Notes: generated from the letters alone by a model not told the origin. A DNA stretch of 64,000 bases from Thalassolituus maritimus (GCF_900156675.1 NZ_FTOH01000006.1:62001-126000), one strand, 5' to 3'. Positions 1-9,590 are shown, numbered from the stretch's first letter. Numbers and translations: made by a program.

Positions 1-187
1 GAAAAGTCGGCACTTTCAGGCCGCACGCTGTCAGGGGGTATCCTGTCTTCACAGGATGTTCCTCGCGCTGTCCCCGCGGCAGTTCCCTCTTTAGGTCGGT
101 CTTCCTCTATACGGGCTCCCCCTTTTTTCTGATTCTTCAGACTGTTTAATCAAATATTAAAGAATCAGTACTGCACGACAAATTGCA
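1..187. other. Left-edge non-coding stretch, GGA-rich on the minus strand
   Basis: No convincing reading frame. Read on the minus strand, positions 135 to 40 carry six GGA trinucleotides spaced roughly every 12-20 bases. There is a hairpin with arms at 40-46 and 51-57, and a 9-base inverted repeat (CTGATTCTT at 129-137, AAGAATCAG at 160-168) next to the CBS gene. Regularly spaced GGA motifs are the hallmark of CsrB/RsmZ-type RNAs that sequester CsrA/RsmA, but here one GGA sits in a stem and the window cuts the left side, so this is only a suggestion. Confidence 0.2.
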
Positions 188-205
188 GTGCCAGGAGATC
201 GTATT

Positions 206-766
206 ATGAAAAAGTTGACCCTATACCCTGTCCAGAAAATTGATGAGCTGGTTCAGCCAGCAGATTTTAAGGAAAAAAACCTATTCAGCCCGGCGATGGA
301 TTTCTTTACTGATTTCCGCGACGTTGAGCCTCTGGTTATTGAAGGGCCCGTTCCTGCACCCGAAGCGCGCAGCCTTATGATCCGGACACACGTCCGGTTA
401 AAGATTGTGGTTGATGCCGCCGGACATTTCGCAGGGGTGGTTTCAGCCGCCGACCTGTCGGAGCAGAATATTATTGCTGAAGCTGCGGCCTCCGGTGTCC
501 CCCGTGATGAAGTGCGTGTCAGTGATCTGATGACAAGAAAACATGACCTTCTGGCGCTGAATATTCATGAGGTAAGCTCATCAACAATTGGCGATGTAAT
601 AGATTTTCTGCAGGGGAACTATCAGCAGCATTGCCTGGTAATTGATGAGGACACTCACCAGATTAGGGGTGTTTTTTCGGCCAGCGATATTTCTCGTCAG
701 TTGAGGCTGCCGGTAAATATTCAGGAGCAATCTAGCTTCAGTAAAGTCTTTTCTGCAGTATCGTGA
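206..766 (+). CDS. CBS-domain protein
   Basis: Soluble protein of 186 residues with a pair of CBS-like segments: roughly residues 50-90 (a run ending VVDAAGHFAGVVSAADL) and 130-165 (LVIDEDTHQIRGVFSASDI). CBS pairs usually bind adenosine nucleotides and regulate a partner; no catalytic domain is present, so the ligand and target are unknown. An upstream in-frame GTG at 188 exists, but ATG 206 is preferred because AGGAGA lies at 193-198 with good spacing. The gene is monocistronic and ends in a strong hairpin shared with the convergent neighbour. Confidence 0.8.
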   Translation: MKKLTLYPVQKIDELVQPADFKEKNLFSPAMDFFTDFRDVEPLVIEGPVPAPEARSLMIRTHVRLKIVVDAAGHFAGVVSAADLSEQNIIAEAAASGVPRDEVRVSDLMTRKHDLLALNIHEVSSSTIGDVIDFLQGNYQQHCLVIDEDTHQIRGVFSASDISRQLRLPVNIQEQSSFSKVFSAVS

Positions 767-776
767 TCTGGTGATT

Positions 777-812
777 GAAGACTGCCCGTGCTATTCGGCA
801 CGGGCTGTCTTC
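777..812. terminator. Bidirectional terminator hairpin
   Basis: GAAGAC-T-GCCCGTGC pairs with GCACGGGC-T-GTCTTC around a 6-base loop, giving a stem of about 14 pairs with one T-T mismatch. It sits between the convergent genes ending at 766 and 825. Confidence 0.75.
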
Positions 813-824
813 TAACCCATTAAA

Positions 825-1772
825 TTATTCTGATTCCGCCAACGGGAGTCTGGCGGTTGTATGTGGTTGTACAGGTAACCCGAGATACTTAGTCAGAACG
901 TCATCGAATTTATTCCAGTAATAGGCTTCATCGCCAACCGGAACCAACCAGGCAGCAACGGCTCTGCGATATGACCGGCTTTTGACGATATCGGGCAGGG
1001 CTTTATTTATGGCCTGAATAGCTTTCTTACCCTCAGATGAGTTCGTACAGCCGACTGCACCAAGAATGAAGCTGTCGCGGGTTTCAGAAATCGGTAGGAA
1101 ACGCAGTTGGTCAGCATCTTGGTCAGAGTACACATGGTGGTTAAGAACAAATTCATAGTCGATGATGAAATCAAAGCGGCCCTTATTCAGCATAGTGAGA
1201 ATACCTTGTGTCTCAGTCGAGCCCGCTCGGGTATTGACTTCGATATTATGTCGGTACGTATGCAGTATGCTATCCAGTTCATCACCGTAAGTGCGGCCAC
1301 TGATGTGCCCCATGCTAATGTCTCTGGCACTGATAACTGACTCTAACGACACGCTGCCATCTTCCTGAACGGATAAGCTCTCAGCGAATGCATTGGTGGT
1401 GATGATACCGTGAGGCAGGTACATTGCATTGGGCACTGAGAGCAGGTAGTCATCGCTCAGTGGTGCCTCATGAATCATGGTCGCGAAGCATAGTGGGTCG
1501 TAAGACTTCCAGCTTGACGATAACCGACTCAGCGGAACATGAAGAGTGGCATGTCGGTAATTATCCAAAGCACCTTCAATCAGGGCTTGTAGTTGATCTC
1601 CAAAGCCCGGCCGGCCATCGGGTCGGATGATGTAGAAAGGGGGCGCGTCGTTTTTTACCCAGTGTAGTTTCTGAAAGGTTGTTGGCTGCTCTGCGTGAGC
1701 CGCCATCGATGACAGCCAGGCCAAGGCTGTCACACCGTATCTGAAAAGGTGTTGCGACAACGTCTGTCTCAT
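825..1772 (-). CDS. Periplasmic solute-binding-like protein
   Basis: About 315 residues with an N-terminal signal peptide (hydrophobic run ending SSMAAHA, then EQP). The body resembles type 3 extracellular solute-binding proteins: LHWVKNDAPPFYI near the N terminus, then a long alpha/beta domain with FDFIIDYEF in the second half. Such proteins bind small polar ligands, but no permease or ATPase lies nearby, so it may be a stand-alone sensor or scavenger. ATG 1772 is chosen; an in-frame GTG at 1781 is an alternative. It is convergent with the CBS gene and divergent from the amidase. Confidence 0.65.
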   Translation of the reverse strand: MRQTLSQHLFRYGVTALAWLSSMAAHAEQPTTFQKLHWVKNDAPPFYIIRPDGRPGFGDQLQALIEGALDNYRHATLHVPLSRLSSSWKSYDPLCFATMIHEAPLSDDYLLSVPNAMYLPHGIITTNAFAESLSVQEDGSVSLESVISARDISMGHISGRTYGDELDSILHTYRHNIEVNTRAGSTETQGILTMLNKGRFDFIIDYEFVLNHHVYSDQDADQLRFLPISETRDSFILGAVGCTNSSEGKKAIQAINKALPDIVKSRSYRRAVAAWLVPVGDEAYYWNKFDDVLTKYLGLPVQPHTTARLPLAESE

Positions 1773-1962
1773 GGACTCCACTCACCCGATTTCGACTTTT
1801 GTCCCCGGAGAGTATGCCTGCACGCAGATAGGGTCAATCCTCACTGATGCACGGCACATTTGCACATTGGCAGTCATTATTGTGTCCGGTACCCTGAGAC
1901 ACATTCCAGATTCAGAATCAGGCGTCACTAAAAATTAAAAGCCGCCGACAATAATAGAGGGG

Positions 1963-3444
1963 ATGACTGTGTCTAAAGAGTGGGCTTTCTGCGGCATCGC
2001 AGAACTTCAGGCAGCGTTGACTGCTGGAGAGGTTACCAGCCGCGGGTTGGTCGAATACTTCCGTGATCGTATTGAAAAGCTGAACCCAGCACTGAACGCG
2101 GTCGTAGCAACAAACTTTGATGACGCATTATCCCGTGCTGACGCCGCAGATGACGCCCGGGCAAAAGGGGAGTCATGGGGGCCTCTGCATGGTATCCCTA
2201 TGACCATCAAAGATACTTTCGAAGTTGTCGGTATGCCCTGTACAGCCGGCTCCCGGTCTCTGGCGAAGCATATGCCTGGTTCGAATGCCTTTACCGTACA
2301 GCGTCTTATAGATGCGGGCGCGATTCCTTTCGGCAAAACCAATGTGCCTTTGTTTGCTGGTGATCTGCAGAGCTTCAATAAGGTCTACGGCACCACAAAT
2401 AACCCCCATGATACCAGTCGCACGCCGGGCGGCTCGTCCGGTGGTGCAGCCGCTGCGCTTGCTGCAGGGCTCACCCCGATTGAGTTAGGGTCTGACCTCG
2501 CGGGCTCTATCCGCACACCATCTCACTTCTGCGGAACCTACGGCCATAAACCGACGCATGGCATTATCGCCAGCCGGGGTCACATTCCGGGCCCTCCCGG
2601 AATGCTTCTTGAACCTGATCTGTCGACACCTGGACCGATGACGCGTTACGCCGATGACCTGGATGTCATGCTCGATATTCTGGCAGCGCCGGGCCCATTA
2701 ATGGGAGATTCCTGGTCACTGACACTGCCCGAAGCGCCTGAGAAAGATCTGAGTGGCTATAAGGTGCTCTTATGGACTCAGGATTCATTGAGCCCGATTG
2801 ATGATGAGTTGCAGGCAGCCTACACAGCGTTGGCTGCACACCTGAAGTCTCAAGGTGTAGACGTCACGACCGGAGCGCCAGAAGGGATGTCGCTGGAGAC
2901 ATTTGTCCCAACCTATATGAACCTGCTCGGCTCGGTGCTCAGCGGAACCCTGAAGCCTGCACAACGTCGGGTGACCGCGGTGATAGGTAAGCTTGCCGGT
3001 AAATTCGGTGCGAGGCTTAAACTCAGTGCTCATATCGATAAACTGCTGAAAGGGATGACTCAGGTGCATGCTGACTGGCTACAACAGCACGAGGCGCGCC
3101 TGCGTATTGCGCAGAAAGCCGATAAGTTATTCGACCAGTACGATGTGATTTTGACGCCTGTGGTTCATGTGCCTGCGTTCAAACATCAACCAAAGCCTGC
3201 AATGCACAAGCGCAAACTCCATGTAAATGGTATGCCTGGTCCTTACACGGATATCTTTATGTGGATTGCTCCGGCAACACTGATGGGGTTGCCCGCAACA
3301 AGCGCACCTGTGGGTTCAACGAAGAATGGTCTGCCGGTTAATGTGCAGATCCTTGGTCGCAAATATCACGACAAAACAACGATTAAGTTTGCGTCTCTGT
3401 TAGAGAAGTCATTCCGCGGTTTTGTTAAACCAGAAGGGTATTAA
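1963..3444 (+). CDS. Amidase signature family enzyme
   Basis: A 493-residue cytoplasmic hydrolase cleaving a C-N amide bond. The Ser-cisSer-Lys triad can be read: Lys83 in PMTIKD, Ser158 in the GGSSGG loop and nucleophile Ser182 in GSDLAGSIRTP. The spacings of 75 and 99 residues equal those of fatty acid amide hydrolase (Lys142, Ser217, Ser241). It is not GatA by context, since gatB and gatC are absent. Substrate is unknown. A GTG two codons downstream (1969) has better spacing from AGAGGGG and may be the true start. The TSUP transporter follows 30 bases later, suggesting an operon. Confidence 0.9.
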   Translation: MTVSKEWAFCGIAELQAALTAGEVTSRGLVEYFRDRIEKLNPALNAVVATNFDDALSRADAADDARAKGESWGPLHGIPMTIKDTFEVVGMPCTAGSRSLAKHMPGSNAFTVQRLIDAGAIPFGKTNVPLFAGDLQSFNKVYGTTNNPHDTSRTPGGSSGGAAAALAAGLTPIELGSDLAGSIRTPSHFCGTYGHKPTHGIIASRGHIPGPPGMLLEPDLSTPGPMTRYADDLDVMLDILAAPGPLMGDSWSLTLPEAPEKDLSGYKVLLWTQDSLSPIDDELQAAYTALAAHLKSQGVDVTTGAPEGMSLETFVPTYMNLLGSVLSGTLKPAQRRVTAVIGKLAGKFGARLKLSAHIDKLLKGMTQVHADWLQQHEARLRIAQKADKLFDQYDVILTPVVHVPAFKHQPKPAMHKRKLHVNGMPGPYTDIFMWIAPATLMGLPATSAPVGSTKNGLPVNVQILGRKYHDKTTIKFASLLEKSFRGFVKPEGY

Positions 3445-3474
3445 CTTCTGTCCAAGAGAACTCTGTGAGGGGAC

Positions 3475-4239
3475 ATGCTCGAACTTATACCTGACGGCCT
3501 GACCCTTACAGAGGCTCTGATACTTTTTGCTGCGTCATTTCTTGGGTCCTTTATCACGGCCGCTTTGGGAGTGGGTGGTGGTGCTTTCCTGATTACCGTG
3601 ATGGCGGGTATTGTTCCGCCCATTGCTCTGGTGCCAGTGCACGGTGTAGTGCAACTGGGCTCAAATGCGTCTCGCGCGTTCCTGTCCCGCCAGTACCTTG
3701 ATCGTCCACGTCTGTTCTGGTTCGTCACGGGTGCCGTGCTCGCGGTCGCCGGTGGTGTCTGGTTGGTCGGGCGCCTTGATACCCAATTGATTCCTCTGTT
3801 TATCGCTTTGTTTGTTCTCTGGATTACCTGGCTACCGATGCCAGAAATTGGCCTCGGGCGCACTCGTGTCGGTTTAGCGGTCGGGGGCTTTATCACGACA
3901 TTAGCAAGTTTTCTCGTCGGTGCCTCCGGTCCACTTGTCTCGGCCTGGCTGAGCAAGGACGCTCACAATAAGTGGCACTACACAGCGCTCTTCTCAACTG
4001 CAATGAGCATTCAGCATCTGCTTAAAATTATCGTTTTCGGCGCTATCGGCTTCGCGTTCTCTGCCTGGGTTCCGGTTATGGCAAGCATGATTGTTTTGGG
4101 TTACCTGGGGACAAAGTCAGGACTTAAACTGCTGGGAAAACTGCCCGAAGCGCGCTTCAGACTGCTGTACCGCTGGTTTCTTAGTTTGCTGGCTGTGCGC
4201 TTGTTAATTACGTGGTGGTTGTCGCTTTCAGTAAGCTGA
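3475..4239 (+). CDS. TSUP (TauE/SafE) family membrane transporter
   Basis: A 254-residue integral membrane protein with about eight hydrophobic segments. The first contains GSFITAALGVGGGAFLI, the glycine-rich signature of TauE/SafE sulfite/organosulfonate exporters (formerly DUF81). A second related motif, FLVGASGPLVSAWL, lies in the C-terminal half, as expected for the family's internal duplication. Start ATG follows GAGGGG. Proximity to the amidase suggests export or uptake linked to amide metabolism, but the substrate cannot be read from sequence. Confidence 0.85.
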   Translation: MLELIPDGLTLTEALILFAASFLGSFITAALGVGGGAFLITVMAGIVPPIALVPVHGVVQLGSNASRAFLSRQYLDRPRLFWFVTGAVLAVAGGVWLVGRLDTQLIPLFIALFVLWITWLPMPEIGLGRTRVGLAVGGFITTLASFLVGASGPLVSAWLSKDAHNKWHYTALFSTAMSIQHLLKIIVFGAIGFAFSAWVPVMASMIVLGYLGTKSGLKLLGKLPEARFRLLYRWFLSLLAVRLLITWWLSLSVS

Positions 4240-4387
4240 CCTGACGGTCAGTAAAAGGTAAATAAGGCCTGAATGGCCGTTATAAGCAGCCTTCCCAAAC
4301 TCTTTTCACCCAAACGGGTGAAGAAAGCCCGAATACCCTTCTGGTCTACTTCTCGCGTTGACAAAAACTAACGTTCGGGAGAGCAGA

Positions 4388-5698
4388 ATGGAACTGAATA
4401 AATTAACACTGGCGGTACTTGCCGCGACTTCTATGACTCTGGTTGGCTGTGGTGGCGGTTCGTCATCTTCCAGTGATGATGAAACCGGTGACGACATCGT
4501 TACGCCTGATCCTCTTGCGGTGTATACCGATACAGCATGGTCTTTAGGTGCGGATGAGCTGGTTGGTCTCACCTACCCTCAGAATGCGACAAACGGTGAC
4601 ATGGTTGCGCTTAAGCGTTCGACCGGCTCTGACGACAGCATCTCTCACACCTTGATGGTAGCGCCTGCAGCAACAAAAGAATTTGTAGCAGTTGAGGGCG
4701 TAGCACTCGAAAAAGACTACTACCGTGATGTTCTGGCGTTGCCTGTGTCTGGTACTGTCGAAGGCGAAGAAATCGACACTGTTCTGATTGCGACTTGCGG
4801 ATACGAAGAAGCCAGCATGATTGAAGGTGGCGAAATCCCGATGCGCGGTGAAGTCGGCCCCCGAGCGGTTGCCGTAGAAGAAGAAACTCAGACTCCAGCA
4901 AGTCTGGAGATCTATCTGGCCGGTACAGACATCAGCACTTCTCTCGACATTAACGATGAGACCGAAGGTAACTATTTTCTGGTTGACTGCCATTCGCTCG
5001 GCGGTCTGTCGGCTTCTGATCTGAGTAGCAAAGGCACTGATGCCTATGAGGTTGATTTCTTTATTACTGGTAAGGATAGCACTGGCGAGGTCGCAGTCTT
5101 TGAAGCCAGCCTGATTTACAATTATGAGAACAATGAAGTAACTGAAAGTGACTTTGCGGTGCTGGAATCCATTGAGGAGATTTTGTCAGCAGTTGCAGAA
5201 GATCCTGAGGATGATTTCCTGGTTGCCATGACTACTGAGAGAAGAACTTATCTTCTGAGCGAACTGAAAGAGGCAGGTATCGAACTGAATATGGAAAGTA
5301 ATCCGTTTACTTCTGAAGCTGAGGAAGGCGCGATTATTCTGGACCTGGTATACAGCGGCGAAAATTTGCTTGCGGTTTCTGACGATGCTGGTCTTGCAGG
5401 TGCGGACTTCACAGGAGGTGAGTACGTATTGCTGAGCGGTGGTGATTTCACCCGATGCGTTGATCAGCTGGCAGTCAACGGCACAACGGTGTGGTGTCAC
5501 GACTCTACTGACGAAGGCAAGCTGATTGAGTTCACGGCACCAACAGTACCGCAGTCTGACGTAGTCGAGGAAATTCCGGAAGAATCTCCAGCGAAAGCAG
5601 TGTCTCTCGCTGCCTCTTCTTACAAAGCAAGCAAAGAGGAAGCCGAGCAGATTAAGGCGGAACTCGAAGGCGCTGGTGCTGAAGTAGAAGTGAAATAA
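4388..5698 (+). CDS. Secreted acidic lipoprotein, paralogue of the next gene
   Basis: A 436-residue lipoprotein: short basic N terminus, hydrophobic core, lipobox LVGC with Cys21, then a Gly/Ser linker and an acidic body. The true start is ATG 4388 behind GGGAGA, not the upstream TTG at 4358. It shares an N-proximal motif (TAWSLGADELVGL) and a C-terminal motif (CVDQLAV..VWCHDSTDEGKLIEF) with the following gene, including a conserved Cys-to-WCHD spacing. The C terminus adds a short charged helical tail (KEEAEQIKAELEGAGAEVEVK). No known domain was recognised. Confidence 0.75.
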   Translation: MELNKLTLAVLAATSMTLVGCGGGSSSSSDDETGDDIVTPDPLAVYTDTAWSLGADELVGLTYPQNATNGDMVALKRSTGSDDSISHTLMVAPAATKEFVAVEGVALEKDYYRDVLALPVSGTVEGEEIDTVLIATCGYEEASMIEGGEIPMRGEVGPRAVAVEEETQTPASLEIYLAGTDISTSLDINDETEGNYFLVDCHSLGGLSASDLSSKGTDAYEVDFFITGKDSTGEVAVFEASLIYNYENNEVTESDFAVLESIEEILSAVAEDPEDDFLVAMTTERRTYLLSELKEAGIELNMESNPFTSEAEEGAIILDLVYSGENLLAVSDDAGLAGADFTGGEYVLLSGGDFTRCVDQLAVNGTTVWCHDSTDEGKLIEFTAPTVPQSDVVEEIPEESPAKAVSLAASSYKASKEEAEQIKAELEGAGAEVEVK

Positions 5699-5732
5699 TC
5701 ACTGACATTACTCATTCTTACCACACTCTTTT

Positions 5733-5757
5733 AGCCCTCTTTTCAGGGGGCTTTTTC
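5733..5757 (+). terminator. Rho-independent terminator
   Basis: AGCCCTC (5733-5739), loop TTTTCA, GGGGGCT (5746-5752) and a run of T residues, 35 bases after the first lipoprotein gene. Confidence 0.85.
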
Positions 5758-5867
5758 ATCTCCCAATAAGATTTAAATACACAATTCTTATATTTCACCT
5801 GTTGAGGTGAAGTTGGGAGTAGCGCAGTTATTTATTATTGATTAGTTAAATGTTCACGGTGTTTCTT

Positions 5868-7109
5868 ATGACTACTTCTCTCTTTTCTCGTGCCAGTCTT
5901 TTGGCAATCACTGTTTCTCTTATGGCATGCGGAGGTGGATCAGGCGGCTCTTCCAATAATGACCAGAGTCCGGACTCTGCTGATAACTCGACGGATAACC
6001 CTTCTGGGGGAGATCAAAATACCGACAATACGGATACGCAGATTGTCTTATCTGACACCACATGGAGTGCTGGTAATGATCGTATTCTGGGTATGGGTTT
6101 TAACGGTGATTCAGAATCACCGGAGCTAACCATCATGAAAGGGGCACCTGTTTCCGGGCAGGATGGCGATATTTTTTCCATTCGCTCTGTCACTTACCCA
6201 AGCACAGAATTGTCTGAAATTAAAAGCATAGATAACCAGGCCGATCGTCGCGACTTTCAGGATATGGATATCGTGTCATATAACGATGAAAGCTATGTGG
6301 TTGCCTGTCAGGATGGCAGTGATACACCGGGCTATACCAGTGCTGTTAGTCTGCATATCTATAAAACGTCAGATACATCTAAAGTCGCTGAAATTGATCT
6401 GGTTGATGGTAGCGTCGAGGCGCGGGAATGCAGCGGAATAGCTGCAGAATTTACTCAAGGCACGAGTGACGACATGGGGGCTGTGGTTTATTACGCAGGT
6501 AATGCAATGACGACGTCGGGTTCACCTCAGTACAGTTACTCCCGTATCATGAAAGTCGAACTCACGATAGATACGACAGCGAACGTTGATGCGACGGATG
6601 CGGTCGTTTTGGATGATATTTCTACTGTAGTGCGTGCTTCTCAAACCGAAGACTTCATGTCAGGTGTGACCGGGTTTGGAGACCATGTTTATTACACATA
6701 TTATGATGACTCAGAAGAAACTAACAATCTTATGTATGCGAATTCAGGATCATCTCCCGCAACGATACGTAATGTTGACTGGTCGGCCAATGACCCGTTT
6801 GTTACCGGCGTTGCGCAGCAGATGCTGGTGAAAGACATGTTTGTTATACCGGGGCAACAGGCGACGGATTTCGATTCTATCTACATGGTGTCAGACTCAG
6901 CTGCGTCAGGTATTGTCGTTGCTGGTTATCGTCGCGATATGAATTTAAAGCAAGCAATGACGTTATCTTCGGATACTTCGGTACAGAACTGTTCTGATGT
7001 TATTACCGGTATTTCAGATCAGGGCGTGGGCCAGAAACTCTGGTGCCATGATGCTACCGATAGCGGTAATATCATTGAGGTATACTCACCGGTACACCCG
7101 GGTAACTGA
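5868..7109 (+). CDS. Secreted lipoprotein, paralogue of the previous gene
   Basis: A 413-residue lipoprotein with a hydrophobic signal, lipobox LMAC, then GGGSGGSS and a long Asp/Asn/Ser-rich linker. The body begins TTWSAGNDRILGMGF and ends with a Cys followed by LWCHDATDSGNIIEVYSP, both matching the upstream lipoprotein and pointing to an old tandem duplication. An alternative ATG lies at 5850; neither start has a clear Shine-Dalgarno. It has its own transcription unit between two terminators. Function unknown; probably anchored at the outer membrane. Confidence 0.7.
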   Translation: MTTSLFSRASLLAITVSLMACGGGSGGSSNNDQSPDSADNSTDNPSGGDQNTDNTDTQIVLSDTTWSAGNDRILGMGFNGDSESPELTIMKGAPVSGQDGDIFSIRSVTYPSTELSEIKSIDNQADRRDFQDMDIVSYNDESYVVACQDGSDTPGYTSAVSLHIYKTSDTSKVAEIDLVDGSVEARECSGIAAEFTQGTSDDMGAVVYYAGNAMTTSGSPQYSYSRIMKVELTIDTTANVDATDAVVLDDISTVVRASQTEDFMSGVTGFGDHVYYTYYDDSEETNNLMYANSGSSPATIRNVDWSANDPFVTGVAQQMLVKDMFVIPGQQATDFDSIYMVSDSAASGIVVAGYRRDMNLKQAMTLSSDTSVQNCSDVITGISDQGVGQKLWCHDATDSGNIIEVYSPVHPGN

Positions 7110-7134
7110 TACCGCTGAATAGTATCGTTCGATG

Positions 7135-7155
7135 AGAGGCCCGTTGGGCCTCTTC
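7135..7155 (+). terminator. Terminator hairpin
   Basis: GAGGCCC (7136-7142), loop GTT, GGGCCTC (7146-7152) followed by TTC; it separates the second lipoprotein gene from the kinase gene. Confidence 0.7.
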
Positions 7156-7193
7156 TGATGCCAGAAGTAAAGTGATGTTAAGGAGTAATCGCA

Positions 7194-8957
7194 TTGGCAG
7201 GACTTCTAAGGAAACTGAAAAATGAGTTTCTCCCTCCTATAAATGAACATCCGCTGGCGGAAGACCTACAGTGGGAAAGGCATAATCTATTTATGGCCGA
7301 AGTCGGTTCCCGAATGGTTGGGTCGGTTATTGTTGCCTGTATTGTTGGCCTGATGTTTTATTCATCCGCGACAGCTGATGCGCTTCTCATCTGGTTTTCC
7401 GGTATTCTTTTTGTCGCCATAAATTCCTGGCTACTGATCCGATGGCATTATCGGTCAGATCACGAGAACCGTTCTTTGAGTTACGTTCGTATCTGGCATT
7501 GGGTCAACCTCTATCTATCCGTGATATGGGGCATTTTCTGGGCTTTGACGCCTTTTCTGTTCTTTCCTGATGCCAGTCAGATTCAGATACTTTCGCTATT
7601 GTTGCTGGTGGTGGTTGCCTCATCCATGCCCTCAGTCACAATGGGGTGCTATCCCGATATTTATATTACATTTCTTACGCCTGTGTTCTTCAGTTTCAGC
7701 TGGCATCTGCTGGCGGTAGATTTTGGTGGTGAAATACTGCCACTGATTATCGCGCCGCTCACCTGGATGATGTTGGTGCTGTTCAGTATCGTGATTCATC
7801 GAACCCATATGGAGTCCATTATTCTGCGCCTGGAGCATCGTAACGCCCAGGAGTTAGCGGATGAGCGGACAGCTGCGAAAACACGCTTTATTGCTGTCGC
7901 CAGCCACGACCTTCGTCAGCCAGTGCAGGCTGCTCGTTTATACGCAGAAGCCATGCTTTCAAACCCGGATATGCGCAGTCAGGAAACGTCAGAAAAACTG
8001 GTGAGAAGCCTGTCTTCCGCAAGTCATCTGCTTGACAGGCTGCTTGATATTTCAAAACTGGATGCTGGAGTGCTTGAAGTAAATCGTCAGGCGATTCGTG
8101 TGCAGAAAGTTCTCAATGAAATCTCTGCGGTTCACTCTGTGCACGCGATGGAGAAAGGAATTCATTTACGTGTTCAGGGGGAGCAGTGCTTGGTCTGTGC
8201 GGATAAAAGTATTCTGATTGAAATACTCGATAATGTGATCGGCAATGCGGTACGTTATACCGAGCAGGGTGAAATTACCGTATCTGCACATACTTCCGGT
8301 GCTAGTGTGTGCCTCACTGTAGAGGATACAGGGCAGGGAATTCCAAAGGCTAAACAGGCCATCGTATTCGAGGAGTTCGTGCAGCTGGATTCTGGTCCAG
8401 AGACGGCTGCCGGTAATGCTGGCATGGGGCTGGGGTTGCCGATTGTTAAGCGCCTATGCGAATTACACGCCATTCCTTTTGAATTCGAGTCTGATGTAGG
8501 GGTGGGCACGTCTTTCCGGTTCTATTTACCCCGTGCATCTGATGATAGTGCGAATTCCACGGAAGATAGTACGATCAAAGATCAGACACCATTACGTATT
8601 CTGGTGATCGATGATGAACCTCAGATCACTGATTCTCTGTCGATGATTCTTGTCGCCGCGGGTCATGACGTTGAAGTTGCGCATAACATGCAACAGCTTC
8701 AGCGGACCCTCAGGTCTGGACGTTTTATTCCCCAACTGGTTCTTTCTGATGACCGACTACCGGGGAATCTTGCGTCCGGCGATATGATCGAAGAGGTTAA
8801 TTCTCAGCTGGGCAGACCTGTCCCAGCGATCATTATGACTGGTAATACATCCCCCGAAAGAATTCAGGCACTGAAAGCCAGTGGTTATCCGGTACTGTTC
8901 AAACCCGTAAGCAATGCGGAAATTATGTCTGCTATTACGCAGTTAGATATCTCTTAA
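7194..8957 (+). CDS. Hybrid sensor histidine kinase with receiver domain
   Basis: A 587-residue inner membrane protein. Residues 38-200 hold about six membrane segments with no large periplasmic loop. HisKA follows with phospho-accepting His238 (ASHDLRQP), then HATPase_c with an N box near ILDNVIGNAVRYT and glycine boxes near VEDTGQGIP and GMGLGLPIV. A C-terminal receiver has acidic residues near IDDEP, acceptor Asp519 (LSDDRLPG) and Lys570. Translation starts at TTG, well placed after AAGGAG (7180-7185); the nearest ATG is out of frame. It faces a LuxR-type regulator, probably its output partner. Confidence 0.9.
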   Translation: MAGLLRKLKNEFLPPINEHPLAEDLQWERHNLFMAEVGSRMVGSVIVACIVGLMFYSSATADALLIWFSGILFVAINSWLLIRWHYRSDHENRSLSYVRIWHWVNLYLSVIWGIFWALTPFLFFPDASQIQILSLLLLVVVASSMPSVTMGCYPDIYITFLTPVFFSFSWHLLAVDFGGEILPLIIAPLTWMMLVLFSIVIHRTHMESIILRLEHRNAQELADERTAAKTRFIAVASHDLRQPVQAARLYAEAMLSNPDMRSQETSEKLVRSLSSASHLLDRLLDISKLDAGVLEVNRQAIRVQKVLNEISAVHSVHAMEKGIHLRVQGEQCLVCADKSILIEILDNVIGNAVRYTEQGEITVSAHTSGASVCLTVEDTGQGIPKAKQAIVFEEFVQLDSGPETAAGNAGMGLGLPIVKRLCELHAIPFEFESDVGVGTSFRFYLPRASDDSANSTEDSTIKDQTPLRILVIDDEPQITDSLSMILVAAGHDVEVAHNMQQLQRTLRSGRFIPQLVLSDDRLPGNLASGDMIEEVNSQLGRPVPAIIMTGNTSPERIQALKASGYPVLFKPVSNAEIMSAITQLDIS

Positions 8958-8987
8958 GAATAACGACAGGTACACAGCAGCCCGAGC

Positions 8988-9590
8988 TCAGAGCCCGAGT
9001 GACCTTGCTTTGTTAAGGCACTCAATCCGGCTGCTAACGTTGAGAGTGTCGTACATAAGACGGACATGTGTTTTGATCGTGTTCGGGCTTAAAAACAACA
9101 TATCGGCAATTTCACCATTGCTCATTCCGGATTTCATCAACGTGAGAATGGCTTGCTGTCGTGGAGAGAGAGGGTTTTCGTTACCCGTTTTGCCGGTTAG
9201 GGCATCGCGAAATTCAGGCGGGTAATAACCTCCTTCGATGACCGCGATGATGGCTTCTTTTACCTCAGTAATACTCTCGGACTTTCGTAAAAATCCACGT
9301 GCGCCGGCGGCTTTAATCTCTCCCATATTGTGTGGCGTGAGGTTGCCAGAGCAGACCAGTACAGGTATCTCAAGGCCATGTTGAGAGAGTATTTTCAACA
9401 TATCTGTGCCACCCATTCCCTCCATTTCCAGGTCGAGAATGATCAGGTTCGGATTTTCGGATTTTAGTTGTTCAAGAGCAGGGCGGGCGTCGGGGAATAC
9501 TCGAACCGTGCAGTTGTGACCAAACCCCTCAATGATATTTTTCAGGGCTTCGGCAAACATCTGATGATCATCGACAAGATAAAACAGCAT
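8988..9590 (-). CDS. LuxR-family response regulator
   Basis: A 200-residue two-component regulator. The N-terminal receiver has the acidic pair Asp7/Asp8, phospho-acceptor Asp53 (IILDLEMEGMGG) and a terminal Lys (FLRKS). The C-terminal LuxR helix-turn-helix (PLSPRQQAILTLMKSGMSNGEIADML, LSPNTIKTHV) binds DNA. It is convergent with the hybrid kinase, 30 bases away, which suggests a cognate pair although they are not in one operon. Targets cannot be inferred. Confidence 0.9.
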   Translation of the reverse strand: MLFYLVDDHQMFAEALKNIIEGFGHNCTVRVFPDARPALEQLKSENPNLIILDLEMEGMGGTDMLKILSQHGLEIPVLVCSGNLTPHNMGEIKAAGARGFLRKSESITEVKEAIIAVIEGGYYPPEFRDALTGKTGNENPLSPRQQAILTLMKSGMSNGEIADMLFLSPNTIKTHVRLMYDTLNVSSRIECLNKARSLGL

